Assembly: GCF_008086115.1 (NCBI RefSeq)
Contig: NZ_VSIY01000004.1
Span: 248,001-312,000 of the forward strand
DNA from: Maritimibacter fusiformis
GTDB lineage: Bacteria > Pseudomonadota > Alphaproteobacteria > Rhodobacterales > Rhodobacteraceae
DNA: 64,000 nucleotides
Direction: 5' to 3'
The notes under the pieces were generated by a model that saw only the letters and a list, made by a program, of their open reading frames with translations, did not search any database and was not told where the DNA came from. This document shows positions 26,618-34,849 of the stretch, piece by piece (the stretch's first letter is position 1; each line of letters begins with the position of its first letter). Position numbers and translations under genes: made by a program.

Positions 26618-27427
26618 ATGAACGTGCAAAGCGCCGAGGAATACCGGGTCGCGGCGGAACCCTATTACCGCGTCACCGACGGTGAGGATGCGCTGTATGA
26701 AGCCGCCTATGCCCGCCGGATGCCGATGATGCTGAAAGGGCCGACCGGCTGCGGCAAGTCGCGGTTCGTGGAATACATGGCCTGGAAGCTGAACCGCCCC
26801 CTGATCACCGTGGCCTGCAACGAGGACATGACCGCCTCCGACCTGGTCGGGCGCTTCCTGCTCGACAAGGATGGCACCCGCTGGCAGGACGGCCCCCTGA
26901 CCACGGCGGCGCGGATCGGGGCGATCTGTTACCTCGACGAGATCGTCGAGGCACGGCAGGACACCACCGTGGTGATCCATCCGCTGACCGACCACCGCCG
27001 GCAATTGCCGCTCGACAAGAAGGGCGAGTTGCTTGAGGCGCATCCCGATTTCCAGCTCGTTATCTCCTACAACCCCGGCTACCAGTCCTTGATGAAAGAC
27101 CTCAAGCAGTCGACCAAGCAACGCTTCGGCGCGCTCGATTTCGACTATCCCGAGGCGGCGCTGGAAGCCGAGATCGTGGCGCGCGAAACCGGCGTCGACG
27201 ATGAGACCGCGATGAAACTGGTGCAGATCGCCGGGCGCAGCCGCAACCTCAAGGGGCACGGGCTGGACGAGGGGATTTCGACGCGGCTCCTGGTCTATGC
27301 CGGCCAGATGATCGCCGAGGGCGTCGATCCGGTCGCCGCCTGCCGGATGACGCTGGTGACGCCGCTGACCGACGATCCCGACATGCGCCAGACCCTGCAG
27401 GCGGCGGTCGAGACGTTTTTCGTGTGA
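26618..27427 (+). CDS. cbbQ: RuBisCO activase motor subunit CbbQ (MoxR-type AAA+ ATPase)
   Basis: A 269-residue AAA+ ATPase. Walker A is GPTGCGKS (41-48) and Walker B is YLDE (105-108), with arginine-finger-type KQRFG further on. CbbQ hexamers bind one CbbO and remodel inhibited form I RuBisCO to release tight-binding sugar phosphates. The start was placed at ATG 26618, 17 bp after cbbS with GGGAG just upstream, although the frame is open further 5'. The next gene is cbbO. Confidence 0.95.
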   Translation: MNVQSAEEYRVAAEPYYRVTDGEDALYEAAYARRMPMMLKGPTGCGKSRFVEYMAWKLNRPLITVACNEDMTASDLVGRFLLDKDGTRWQDGPLTTAARIGAICYLDEIVEARQDTTVVIHPLTDHRRQLPLDKKGELLEAHPDFQLVISYNPGYQSLMKDLKQSTKQRFGALDFDYPEAALEAEIVARETGVDDETAMKLVQIAGRSRNLKGHGLDEGISTRLLVYAGQMIAEGVDPVAACRMTLVTPLTDDPDMRQTLQAAVETFFV

Positions 27428-27432
27428 TGCAG

Positions 27433-27451
27433 CGCGCCCCGTGCGGGCGCG
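27433..27451 (+). other. Intercistronic hairpin between cbbQ and cbbO
   Basis: CGCGCCC (27433-27439) and GGGCGCG (27445-27451) form a 7-bp stem around CGTGC. A second GGCGCC-rich palindromic stretch follows at about 27466-27484. There is no T-run. It may set the ratio of CbbQ to the larger CbbO, which is needed in one copy per hexamer. Confidence 0.4.
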
Positions 27452-27500
27452 TATCCCGGCGCCGCCCGGCGCCGGTGCCGCCAGACCGAAAGGCCCGGAC

Positions 27501-29843
27501 ATGACCATCGACCTTGATGATTTTCGTGCCTGCGTCGCCAAGGCGCCGCCCGACCTTGTCGCCACCATCGAACCCACCTTTCACGAAGCCGCGCGGGTGA
27601 TGTCGCCCGCCGGTCTCGAGGTCTATCTCGAAGGCGCCAGGGCGCTGTGCAATCTCGGGCGCGGCCATGACCTGGTGTTCGCCTACCTCGAGAACATGCC
27701 CGCCGTGGTGCGCGAATGCGGCGAGGAGGTGATCCGCGACAGCGTGAACGCGGCCCTGAAACTCGCCTCGATGACCTCGGGCGACGTGATCGCGCTGATG
27801 TTCTCGTCGCTGCCCACCGCCGCGCGGCGCCTGGGCGATCCCGAGCTTCTGACCGGCTACCTCGCCCTGATCCACAAGCTGTCGGCCAACGCGGCGCGCG
27901 GTCTGCGCCCGATGCTGGGCCGGATCGACGAGCTTTTGTCCAAGCTCACGCTCTCGGGCCTGCGCCGCTGGGCGATGTTCGGGGCCGAAGCCCACCGCCG
28001 CGACCTGCCGAACCTGGCCCGCTATTTCGCGCTGGAAACCGCCGATTCCCGCAAGATGCTGCAGCAGGAGCGTCGCGGCACGCTGTTCATCGACAGCCAG
28101 CGCAAACTGAACTTCTACCTGCGTGCGCTCTGGGGCCGCGATTTTTTCCTGCGCCCGACGGCCGCCGACCACGAGGGGTTCCGCCCCTATCTCGACCAGT
28201 TCGCGCTACACCTGCCGGACGCGCTGGACGATATCGCGGGGGTTTCAGGCTCCGACCTCTACCGCGCCATGGCCACGCATATGGCCGCGCACCTGCAATA
28301 CACCTCGGCGGCGATCTCGGCCGAGCAGCTCAGCCCGGCGCAGATGTTCTTTATCGGGCTGGTCGAGGATGCCCGTATCGAGGCCCTGGCGGCGCGCGAT
28401 TTTCCGGGGCTGGGCAAGCTCTGGGGCCGGCTTCTGGCGGTTGACCAAGAGGCCGCGCCGGAGCATCCGACCCTTGCCGCGCTGGAACGCGTCGCGCGGC
28501 GCCTGAACGATCCGGCGGTCCCGGCCGGGGACGAAGCGCTGGACGCGCTGGGCGACAGGTTCCATGACGCGATCACGACCCGCGGTGACGACAACCAGCT
28601 TGCCTGGGACCTGGGGCTTGAGCTTTTCCACATCTTCGCCGCGCGCCGCGACGTGCCGAGCCTGCGCATCCTCAACGCCATCCGCATCCCGTACCGCGAC
28701 GACAATCGCTTCGTCTGGGCCTTCGAGGAGTTCGACTGGAGCCGCGACGGCACCGCTTATACCCCGGCCAGCCAGCGGCAGGTGCGCAAATACGTGTCAG
28801 TGCTGGAAATGGCGCATGAGGTCGATGCCGAGTTGGCCGGTGACGACGCGCAGGAAATCTGGGTCTGCAAGGACGAGTTCCGGCCCTATGAGGATGCAGG
28901 CGAGGCCACCACCTCGTTCAACGAGATGTGGGGCAAAGAGCCGATTTCGCCGCCCTATCACTACCCGGAGTGGGACTACCGGGTGCAGCTATACCGCCCC
29001 GATTGGGCCACGCTGCACGAACGCCGGGCCACCCGGGGCGATCCCGGCGCGGTCGAGGACATACTGCTGGACCACAAGCCCGTCGCGCAACGCATCCGCC
29101 GGATCATTGACATGCTGTCGCCGGTTGGCGTCCAGCGGGTGCGGGGTTTGGAGGACGGCGACGAGATCGACCTCAATGCCGCCGTCGACGCCATGGTATC
29201 GATCCGCATGGGCCAGCAGCCCGACCCGCGCATTACCATGCGCAACGTGATCAAGCGCCGCGATCTGGCCGTGACGGTGCTGCTGGACCTGTCGGAAAGC
29301 ACCAACGACACGATGGAGGGGTCCGACAAGACGGTGCTGGAGTTGACGCGCGAGGCCGCGACGCTGGTGGCGACCGCGATTGACGGTATCGGCGACCCCT
29401 ACGCGCTGCACGGCTTTGCCTCGGACGGGCGCCATGACGTGCAGTATTTCCGCTTCAAGGACTTCGGCCAGCGCTTTGACGACGACGCCAAGGCCCGGCT
29501 TGACGGGATGCGCGGCGGGTTGTCGACCCGGATGGGCACCGCCCTGCGCCACGCCGGAACCCACCTGATGCGCCAGCCCGAGCGGCGCAAGCTGATCCTT
29601 CTGGTGACCGATGGCGCGCCTGCCGATGTCGATGAACGCGACCCGCAGCATTTGCGCCACGACACGCGCAAGGCGGTCGAGGAGTTGCAGTCCAAGGGTG
29701 TGCTGACCTATTGCCTGACGCTCGACCCCGAGGCCGACCGTTACGTCAAACGGATTTTTGGCGAGAACAACTATACCATCGTGGATCATGTCGAGCGTCT
29801 GCCCGAAAAGCTGCCGACCCTGTTCGCCAGCCTGACCAGTTAG
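27501..29843 (+). CDS. cbbO: RuBisCO activase adaptor subunit CbbO (VWA domain)
   Basis: A 780-residue protein matching CbbO/NorD-type partners of MoxR ATPases. The long helical N-terminal part is followed by a C-terminal von Willebrand A domain from about residue 580, with the metal-site motif DLSES and later VTDGAP. The VWA domain contacts RuBisCO while CbbQ supplies ATP hydrolysis. ATG at 27501 follows AAAGGCCCGGAC; a longer reading from 27441 would add only an Ala/Pro/Arg-rich tail. Confidence 0.94.
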   Translation: MTIDLDDFRACVAKAPPDLVATIEPTFHEAARVMSPAGLEVYLEGARALCNLGRGHDLVFAYLENMPAVVRECGEEVIRDSVNAALKLASMTSGDVIALMFSSLPTAARRLGDPELLTGYLALIHKLSANAARGLRPMLGRIDELLSKLTLSGLRRWAMFGAEAHRRDLPNLARYFALETADSRKMLQQERRGTLFIDSQRKLNFYLRALWGRDFFLRPTAADHEGFRPYLDQFALHLPDALDDIAGVSGSDLYRAMATHMAAHLQYTSAAISAEQLSPAQMFFIGLVEDARIEALAARDFPGLGKLWGRLLAVDQEAAPEHPTLAALERVARRLNDPAVPAGDEALDALGDRFHDAITTRGDDNQLAWDLGLELFHIFAARRDVPSLRILNAIRIPYRDDNRFVWAFEEFDWSRDGTAYTPASQRQVRKYVSVLEMAHEVDAELAGDDAQEIWVCKDEFRPYEDAGEATTSFNEMWGKEPISPPYHYPEWDYRVQLYRPDWATLHERRATRGDPGAVEDILLDHKPVAQRIRRIIDMLSPVGVQRVRGLEDGDEIDLNAAVDAMVSIRMGQQPDPRITMRNVIKRRDLAVTVLLDLSESTNDTMEGSDKTVLELTREAATLVATAIDGIGDPYALHGFASDGRHDVQYFRFKDFGQRFDDDAKARLDGMRGGLSTRMGTALRHAGTHLMRQPERRKLILLVTDGAPADVDERDPQHLRHDTRKAVEELQSKGVLTYCLTLDPEADRYVKRIFGENNYTIVDHVERLPEKLPTLFASLTS

Positions 29844-29854
29844 GATCGCCGAAG

Positions 29855-30166
29855 ATGACAACCGAACGAACCTATGTCGGGATCGACCAGGACCTGAATG
29901 GCGGCATGACCGACACCGGCAAGATCATCCGCGATGCCTGGGCGTTCGGGCTGATCCCCGAAACCGAGACCTGCGCCGGCTGGACCGTCCCCCGGATCGA
30001 GGCGCTGTGGCAGCAGGTGCAGGACCGCTGGGAGAGCCACGGGTTTCGCGTCGCGGACCTGCCCGCGCCGATCCGCGACAGGTATCTCGCGATACAGTCC
30101 GAGGCGGTGGCGCGGGCGCGGGATGCTGGGTGGAACCCGGATCGCGATCTGGCGGACGAGGACTGA
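29855..30166 (+). CDS. Small acidic protein downstream of cbbO (unknown function)
   Basis: A 103-residue soluble protein with no signal or membrane segment. The start at 29855 comes 11 bp after the cbbO stop, so it is very probably the last gene of the cbb operon. The sequence has a charged N-terminus (TYVGIDQDLNGGMTDTGK) and tryptophan-rich helices (WAFGLIPETETCAGW, IEALWQQVQDRWESHG). I do not recognise the family. An accessory role in RuBisCO expression or activation is inferred from position alone. Confidence 0.75.
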   Translation: MTTERTYVGIDQDLNGGMTDTGKIIRDAWAFGLIPETETCAGWTVPRIEALWQQVQDRWESHGFRVADLPAPIRDRYLAIQSEAVARARDAGWNPDRDLADED

Positions 30167-30169
30167 CGC

Positions 30170-30982
30170 CTAGAAATCCGCCGTCACGCCGGGCAGGTTC
30201 AGGGCCTTGATCAGGTCGCGCAATTCCTGCCGGGCGGCGACATTCGAGATGTTCATCTGCCCGACCACCCCCACGTCGCGCAGATCGAGCAGCGTCAGCC
30301 CGCGCGGAAACAGCTCGCGGAAGATCACCCGCTCGTTGAAGCCCGGCGCGGTGCGAAACCCGATCCGCCGCGACAGGTCGTCGAGCGCATGGCCCATCTT
30401 TTCCTTGTTGTGCATCGCCTGCGCCCCCAGCCGGTTGCGCACCACCACCCAGTCGATCGGCTTCAGCCCGGCCTGCGCCCGCAACTGGCGCGCGTTCCAC
30501 ACCATCTCGGAATAGACCGAGGGTGAGAGGATCTTGCCGGTCTCGCCGTCGATATGGGCCAGAAGGTCGAAATCGACGAAACTGTCGTTGAGCGGCGTGA
30601 TCAGCGTGTCGGCCAGCGTATGCGCCACCTGGCTCAGCCGTGTGTGCGAGCCGGGGCAGTCGATCACGATGAAGTCGCAGTCACGCTCCATCGCCGCGAC
30701 GGCCTGGCTCAGCCGCCGGTCATAGGCGTTCTCGCCGGGGCCGAGGCTGGCCTGATCGACCTCGGGCAGGTCGTGATAGACGGGCGTTGGCAGGGCAAGA
30801 TCGTGGCGCTTGATCGTGGTCAGGCGGTTGGCGATGAAACGCGCGACGGTCTTCTGGCGCAGGTCGAGGTCGAGCATCCCGGTCCGGTGCCCCATCCGCG
30901 CCAGCGCCGTGGCCACGTGCATCGAGACCGTGGACTTGCCCGCGCCGCCCTTTTCATTTCCCACGACGATGATATGCGCCAC
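30170..30982 (-). CDS. mipZ: Division-plane positioning ATPase MipZ
   Basis: A 270-residue ParA-superfamily ATPase. The deviant Walker A is KGGAGKST near residues 11-18, followed by LDLDLRQKTVARF and Walker B VIDCPG. The regions GLKPIDWVVVRNRLG and FRTAPGFNERVIFRELFPRG are hallmarks of MipZ, which forms polar gradients that keep FtsZ at midcell in alphaproteobacteria. It converges with the cbb operon, with only 3 bp between stops. Confidence 0.94.
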   Translation of the reverse strand: MAHIIVVGNEKGGAGKSTVSMHVATALARMGHRTGMLDLDLRQKTVARFIANRLTTIKRHDLALPTPVYHDLPEVDQASLGPGENAYDRRLSQAVAAMERDCDFIVIDCPGSHTRLSQVAHTLADTLITPLNDSFVDFDLLAHIDGETGKILSPSVYSEMVWNARQLRAQAGLKPIDWVVVRNRLGAQAMHNKEKMGHALDDLSRRIGFRTAPGFNERVIFRELFPRGLTLLDLRDVGVVGQMNISNVAARQELRDLIKALNLPGVTADF

Positions 30983-31082
30983 GCTGTCACCCTACCAAAT
31001 GTCGCGCGTTTGTCGCGCTTGGCCACAGGATAACGTGGTCCGCAGCCTGAGGAAAGGTGCGACGCACCATCGCGCCCGCGTT

Positions 31083-32096
31083 CTATCGCATGGCCGCGCG
31101 GAACACCTCCAGCGCCGGCTTGGGACGACCGTGCCGGTCATAGAGGCCTGAGAGGGAATGATACGACCCCGGATCGTCCGTCAGCTTGAAGTAATAGGCC
31201 CGCGCGACCGGCAATCGGGCGACCGTATCGAGGTAGAGGCCAAGACGGGAGGCGTGATACTCCGGCGATGTCGGCTCGACCTCGGGGTTGGGGCCGCCGA
31301 ATTCGGTCAGCCAGACCGGGCGTCCCCCGGTGCGGGCCCGAACCCAGGCGACCGCGTCGGGCCAGGCGTTTACAGCGTCGTAGAGGTGCAGGTCGGCCAC
31401 GTCGTAATCTGCCTGCGCCAGCGCCGCCGATACCATGTCGCGCGCGGCGCGGTTGCGCTCCGGGTCTTTCTCGCACAGATTCTGCATGATCGGGGTCGCA
31501 TCGACCTCCGGGCCAAGGTCCGGCACCAGCCCGCCCTCGCAGAAAACCACCGAGTAGGGCGCGCGCCCGGTGACGCCGCCCAGCACCAGCGTCAGGTCCG
31601 GGCGCAGCCGGCGCACGGTTGCGGCGAACCGGGCGTGCAGCGCAAGGAACTCCGCCGTGCTGCCGGGAAAGCGGCTGTCCCATTCATTGGCGAACTGGAT
31701 CGCCTCCAGATCGTCGCCGACCGCCGCCAGCAGCGCGCCGAGGAACGCCTCGAACGGGGCATCGGGGGCAATGGCGCAGGCTTTATCGTTGCGTCTGAGG
31801 CAGGCCGCGTCCGGCCCATCCGCCGAGACGGTCAGAAGCACCCGCAGCCCACCCGCGCGCAGGGCGCCGATCCGGCGCTGGAGCGGCGCGAAATCTTCGG
31901 GCGTTGCGTGAAGCGGCCTTCGCGCCCAGGTTTCCCCGATCCGAACATGACGCACCCCAAGCTCGTCCAGCGCGGTGACGGTAAAGGCCCGCGCCGCGTC
32001 GTCCCCGGCCGGTGGAAAGGCGATGCCGATCACCGGCCCGGACAGCGCAGGCAGCGGAGCGACGAGAAGCGCGAGGACGAGGGCGAGATGCTTCAT
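31083..32096 (-). CDS. Secreted glycoside-hydrolase-like TIM-barrel protein
   Basis: A 337-residue protein with a signal peptide (MKHLALVLALLVAPLPALSG). The rest looks like a clan GH-A glycosidase barrel: FANEWD places a candidate acid/base glutamate at E138 after an asparagine, and VWLTEFGGP gives a candidate nucleophile E265. I cannot assign a GH family or substrate. Its start lies only 14 nt after the rpmE terminator, and the ribosome site is weak (GATGGCGGC). Confidence 0.7.
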   Translation of the reverse strand: MKHLALVLALLVAPLPALSGPVIGIAFPPAGDDAARAFTVTALDELGVRHVRIGETWARRPLHATPEDFAPLQRRIGALRAGGLRVLLTVSADGPDAACLRRNDKACAIAPDAPFEAFLGALLAAVGDDLEAIQFANEWDSRFPGSTAEFLALHARFAATVRRLRPDLTLVLGGVTGRAPYSVVFCEGGLVPDLGPEVDATPIMQNLCEKDPERNRAARDMVSAALAQADYDVADLHLYDAVNAWPDAVAWVRARTGGRPVWLTEFGGPNPEVEPTSPEYHASRLGLYLDTVARLPVARAYYFKLTDDPGSYHSLSGLYDRHGRPKPALEVFRAAMR

Positions 32097-32110
32097 GCCG
32101 CCATCAAACG

Positions 32111-32137
32111 AAAAACCCGCTGCCGGGGCAACGGGTT
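32111..32137 (-). terminator. Rho-independent terminator of the rplS-rpmE transcript
   Basis: Read on the minus strand, AACCCG/CGGGTT arms with an inner TGCC/GGCA-type pairing form the hairpin, and a run of five T follows (the A-run at 32111-32115 on the plus strand). It begins 27 bp after the rpmE stop. It is the best intrinsic terminator in the window. Confidence 0.8.
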
Positions 32138-32163
32138 CTCGTGGTCTCGCAAGGCGGGACGGC

Positions 32164-32385
32164 TCAGAAGCCGAGGCCTGCGTACTTGTTCTTGAACTTC
32201 GACACGCGGCCGCCGGTGTCCATCAGGCGCGAGCTGCCGCCGGTCCAGGCCGGGTGAACCGAGGGGTCGATGTCGAGCGACAGGGTGTCGCCCTCGCTGC
32301 CCCAGGTCGATTTCATCTGCACCACGGTGCCATCGGTCATCTTGACGTCGATGATGTGGTAGTCGGGATGAGTGTCCTTTTTCAT
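32164..32385 (-). CDS. rpmE: 50S ribosomal protein L31
   Basis: A 73-residue ribosomal protein with the L31 start [20 protein letters not shown] and end [15 protein letters not shown]. The four-cysteine zinc motif of the C+ form is missing, so this is the zinc-independent type common in alphaproteobacteria. It follows rplS by 11 bp and ends the transcript. Confidence 0.96.
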   Translation of the reverse strand: MKKDTHPDYHIIDVKMTDGTVVQMKSTWGSEGDTLSLDIDPSVHPAWTGGSSRLMDTGGRVSKFKNKYAGLGF

Positions 32386-32396
32386 CGCGTCGGTCC

Positions 32397-32771
32397 TCAG
32401 CTTTTCGGGGCTTTGTAGTGGCTGTCTTCCGCGATCCGGGCCGATTTGCCACGGCGCGACCGCAGGTAGTAGAGCTTGGCGCGGCGCACACGGCCACGGC
32501 GCACGACCTCGATCGAGTCGATGTTGGTCGAATAGAGCGGGAACACGCGTTCCACACCCTCGCCGAAGGAAATCTTGCGCACGGTGAACGAGCCGGCAAT
32601 GCCCTTGCCGTTGTTGCGGCCGATGCAGACGCCTTCGTAGTTCTGCACCCGGGTGCGCGACCCTTCGGTCACCTTGAAGCCGACACGCACGGTGTCGCCC
32701 GCCTTGAAATCCGGAATATCCTTGCCCAGCGCGGCGATCTGCTCGGCTTCCAGTTCTGCGATCAGGTCCAT
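32397..32771 (-). CDS. rplS: 50S ribosomal protein L19
   Basis: A 124-residue ribosomal protein located at the interface of the two ribosomal subunits. Typical segments are [32 protein letters not shown] and [14 protein letters not shown]. In most relatives it is directly downstream of trmD. Here a plus-strand outer-membrane protein gene and about 580 bp of non-coding DNA lie between them, so rplS must have its own promoter. Confidence 0.97.
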   Translation of the reverse strand: MDLIAELEAEQIAALGKDIPDFKAGDTVRVGFKVTEGSRTRVQNYEGVCIGRNNGKGIAGSFTVRKISFGEGVERVFPLYSTNIDSIEVVRRGRVRRAKLYYLRSRRGKSARIAEDSHYKAPKS

Positions 32772-33353
32772 CCGATCACTCCTATGTTCGCTCGCGGTTC
32801 TGTCCGCGAAGGTGTGCCGCCTCAGAGCTCTCGGTCTTCGTCCGGGTCCGACTGCCCCAAAAAGGGGGTCGCCCGCCAGAGTTCAGGTCGTCTTTGCTGT
32901 TGTGCTTCGCCCGACCGGTCATGCCCCGCGGAAGAACACGGGAACCCGAACAAGCAAAGGCCCGCGCGACTCGCATGAGCCCCCGGACGAGCGGGGGTAT
33001 AGGGCGATCGGGGCGAGGGGGCAAGGGGGTTGGCAAGATGGGCGGTGCGCAGCTCGCATTCCCTGCGCGCGCCGGCGACGAACGAGGGGCAGAGCCGCCC
33101 CATGTCCTGAGTCTCGACCTCCGGGGCACCGACAGGGTGTGGTCGATCAGGGGGCTGGATCGTGATCACCCGATCCAGACCTTGCGGGAACAGGTTCTGT
33201 CCGAGCGTCCTTGCAGAGTCGGCGTGACTTTTGTTGCAAAAATGAGACTTTCGTTTTTCGACTTGCCGGAATGTTGCGCGGTCACATTGCCCCCAGCGCA
33301 AAACTGTATTACCCAAATCGCGAGTAACCAATTGTTCTGAAGGAGCAGCAATT
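32772..33353. other. Non-coding divergent region between rplS and the outer-membrane protein gene
   Basis: No convincing gene is seen in these 582 bp. Open frames on both strands are shadows with arginine-rich, low-complexity products. The left part (32840-33010) is G/C-rich and should hold the rplS promoter and leader; it contains a GACTGCCCC-AAAAA-GGGGGTC hairpin near 32847-32869. The right part (33215-33350) is AT-richer and leads to the strong AAGGAGCAGCAATT site of the barrel gene. No regulatory RNA could be assigned. Confidence 0.5.
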
Positions 33354-33992
33354 ATGAAGACTGCAATCATCTCCACCGTCGTCGCCTCGTTCGTTGCCAC
33401 TGCGGCCTCGGCCGGCACCATCGTTGCGCCCACGCCCGACCCGGTGATCATGCCGACCCCGGCGCCGGTCATGTCGTATTGGGATGGCTTCTATGCCGGT
33501 GCTGCCCTCGGCTGGGCGACTGGAGAATATACAAACTATGGCAACACTCCTGCAACTGTGACGCCGGGCGATGGCTTCTCCTACGGCGGTTTCGTAGGCT
33601 ACAACTTCGTGATGGATGGCGGCTTCATGGTCGGTGCCGAACTGGCTGGGGGGCGCTTCAGCCTCGAAGACGCCGCCGCCGTCAACGAACTGAACATGAC
33701 CCTGTTCGATGCCAAGCTGCGCGTCGGGTTCGAGGCCGACCGGGCCTTGGTCTACGCCTCGGGCGGCTACACTATGGGAACCGGTGAGGTTGTCAATACC
33801 TCCCCTGGTAGTCCCTATTCCGGAGAGGGTACCGGTTGGAACCTCGGCGCCGGTGTCGACTACCTCGTGACCGACAGCATGTTCGTCGGGGCCGAGTATG
33901 TCTACCGTGATATTACCGACTCGTTGAATGCCACACCGGCTTGGGATGCGCAGTTCCACACCTTCTCGGTTCGGGCCGGTATCAAGTTCTGA
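33354..33992 (+). CDS. Outer-membrane beta-barrel protein (Omp25/OmpA-like porin fold)
   Basis: A 212-residue protein with a signal peptide (cut near AASAG), then a proline-rich linker (PTPDPVIMPTPAPV) and an eight-strand-type barrel. Key marks are YWDGFYAGAALGWATG at the first strand, alternating hydrophobic strands, and the C-terminal strand FSVRAGIKF ending in phenylalanine, which is the outer-membrane insertion signal. Codon and base use is less GC-rich than its neighbours. It is inserted on the opposite strand within the trmD-rplS gene order. Confidence 0.88.
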   Translation: MKTAIISTVVASFVATAASAGTIVAPTPDPVIMPTPAPVMSYWDGFYAGAALGWATGEYTNYGNTPATVTPGDGFSYGGFVGYNFVMDGGFMVGAELAGGRFSLEDAAAVNELNMTLFDAKLRVGFEADRALVYASGGYTMGTGEVVNTSPGSPYSGEGTGWNLGAGVDYLVTDSMFVGAEYVYRDITDSLNATPAWDAQFHTFSVRAGIKF

Positions 33993-34014
33993 TCTCGAAA
34001 TACCTCGATCTCCG

Positions 34015-34048
34015 CGGGGCGGTCCTTAGGGGCCGCCCCGTTTCTTTT
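34015..34048 (+). terminator. Terminator of the barrel gene, overlapping the end of trmD
   Basis: CGGGGCGG (34015-34022) pairs with CCGCCCCG (34033-34040) and is followed by TTTCTTTT (34041-34048). It starts 22 bp after the barrel stop. The right arm and T-run lie inside the last codons of trmD, which is read from the other strand. Confidence 0.75.
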
Positions 34049-34805
34049 CCACATGCGCCGCCCACAGGTCCGGCCGTCGCTCGCGGGTGATCCGTTCGGC
34101 TTCGGCCTGCCGCAACTTGCCGATCTCGCCATGATGGCCTGACAGCAGCACATCGGGGATCGTCCGTCCGCGCCACTCGGCCGGGCGGGTGTAGTGCGGA
34201 TGCTCCAGCAGCCCGTGCGAAAAGCTCTCGTCCTCGGTCGAGGCCAGGTTGCCCAGCACGCCGGGGCGCAGGCGCACCGCGGCGTCGATCACCGCCATCG
34301 CCGCGATCTCGCCGCCGGTCATCACGAAATCGCCCAGCGAGACCTCTTCGATGCCGTATTCCTCAAGCACCCGCTCGTCGACGCCCTCGAACCGCCCGCA
34401 CAGAAGCGTCACGCCCTCGCACGCGGCGAAGCGCTGCGCCGTCGCCTGATCGAACCGTGCCCCGCGCGGCGACAGGTAGACCAGCGGCCAGCGCGCCCGG
34501 TCCGTCGGCATATCCGCGCCCACATGATCGAGCGCATCGGCCAGCACGTCGGCGCGCAGCACCATGCCCGCGCCGCCGCCCGCCGGGGTGTCGTCGACGT
34601 TCTTGTGCCGGCCCACGCCGAAGGGGCGCAGATCGGTCACATCGAGCCGCCAGCGCCCTTCGTCCAGCGCCTTGCCGGTCAGGCTTTCGCCCAGCACGCC
34701 GGGAAAGGCGCCGGGGACCAGCGTGATGACCTTGGCCACCCAGGCCGAGCAGGGCCGGTCGGGCGCCACGTCGGTCTGGTCCTGGGGTTCGGGGTTTTCG
34801 CTCAT
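34026..34805 (-). CDS. trmD: tRNA (guanine-37-N1)-methyltransferase
   Basis: A 259-residue SPOUT methyltransferase that makes m1G37 and prevents frameshifting. Visible motifs include FGVGRHKNVDDTPAGGGAGM, LVYLSPRGARFDQ (SAM side), LLCGRFEGVDERV and the knot segment SLGDFVMTGGE. About 20 extra hydrophilic residues precede the usual start. Its last ten codons double as the terminator of the convergent barrel gene. Confidence 0.96.
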   Translation of the reverse strand: MSENPEPQDQTDVAPDRPCSAWVAKVITLVPGAFPGVLGESLTGKALDEGRWRLDVTDLRPFGVGRHKNVDDTPAGGGAGMVLRADVLADALDHVGADMPTDRARWPLVYLSPRGARFDQATAQRFAACEGVTLLCGRFEGVDERVLEEYGIEEVSLGDFVMTGGEIAAMAVIDAAVRLRPGVLGNLASTEDESFSHGLLEHPHYTRPAEWRGRTIPDVLLSGHHGEIGKLRQAEAERITRERRPDLWAAHVEKKRGGP

Positions 34806-34849
34806 GGCGCTGTCCTACAATGCCCACGCCTTGGCGTGAACGGCTTTCT

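Noticed and set aside
24769-30166. A carboxysome locus next to RuBisCO
   Set aside because: No shell protein, CsoS2 or carbonic anhydrase gene follows cbbS. The next genes are cbbQ and cbbO, then mipZ on the other strand.
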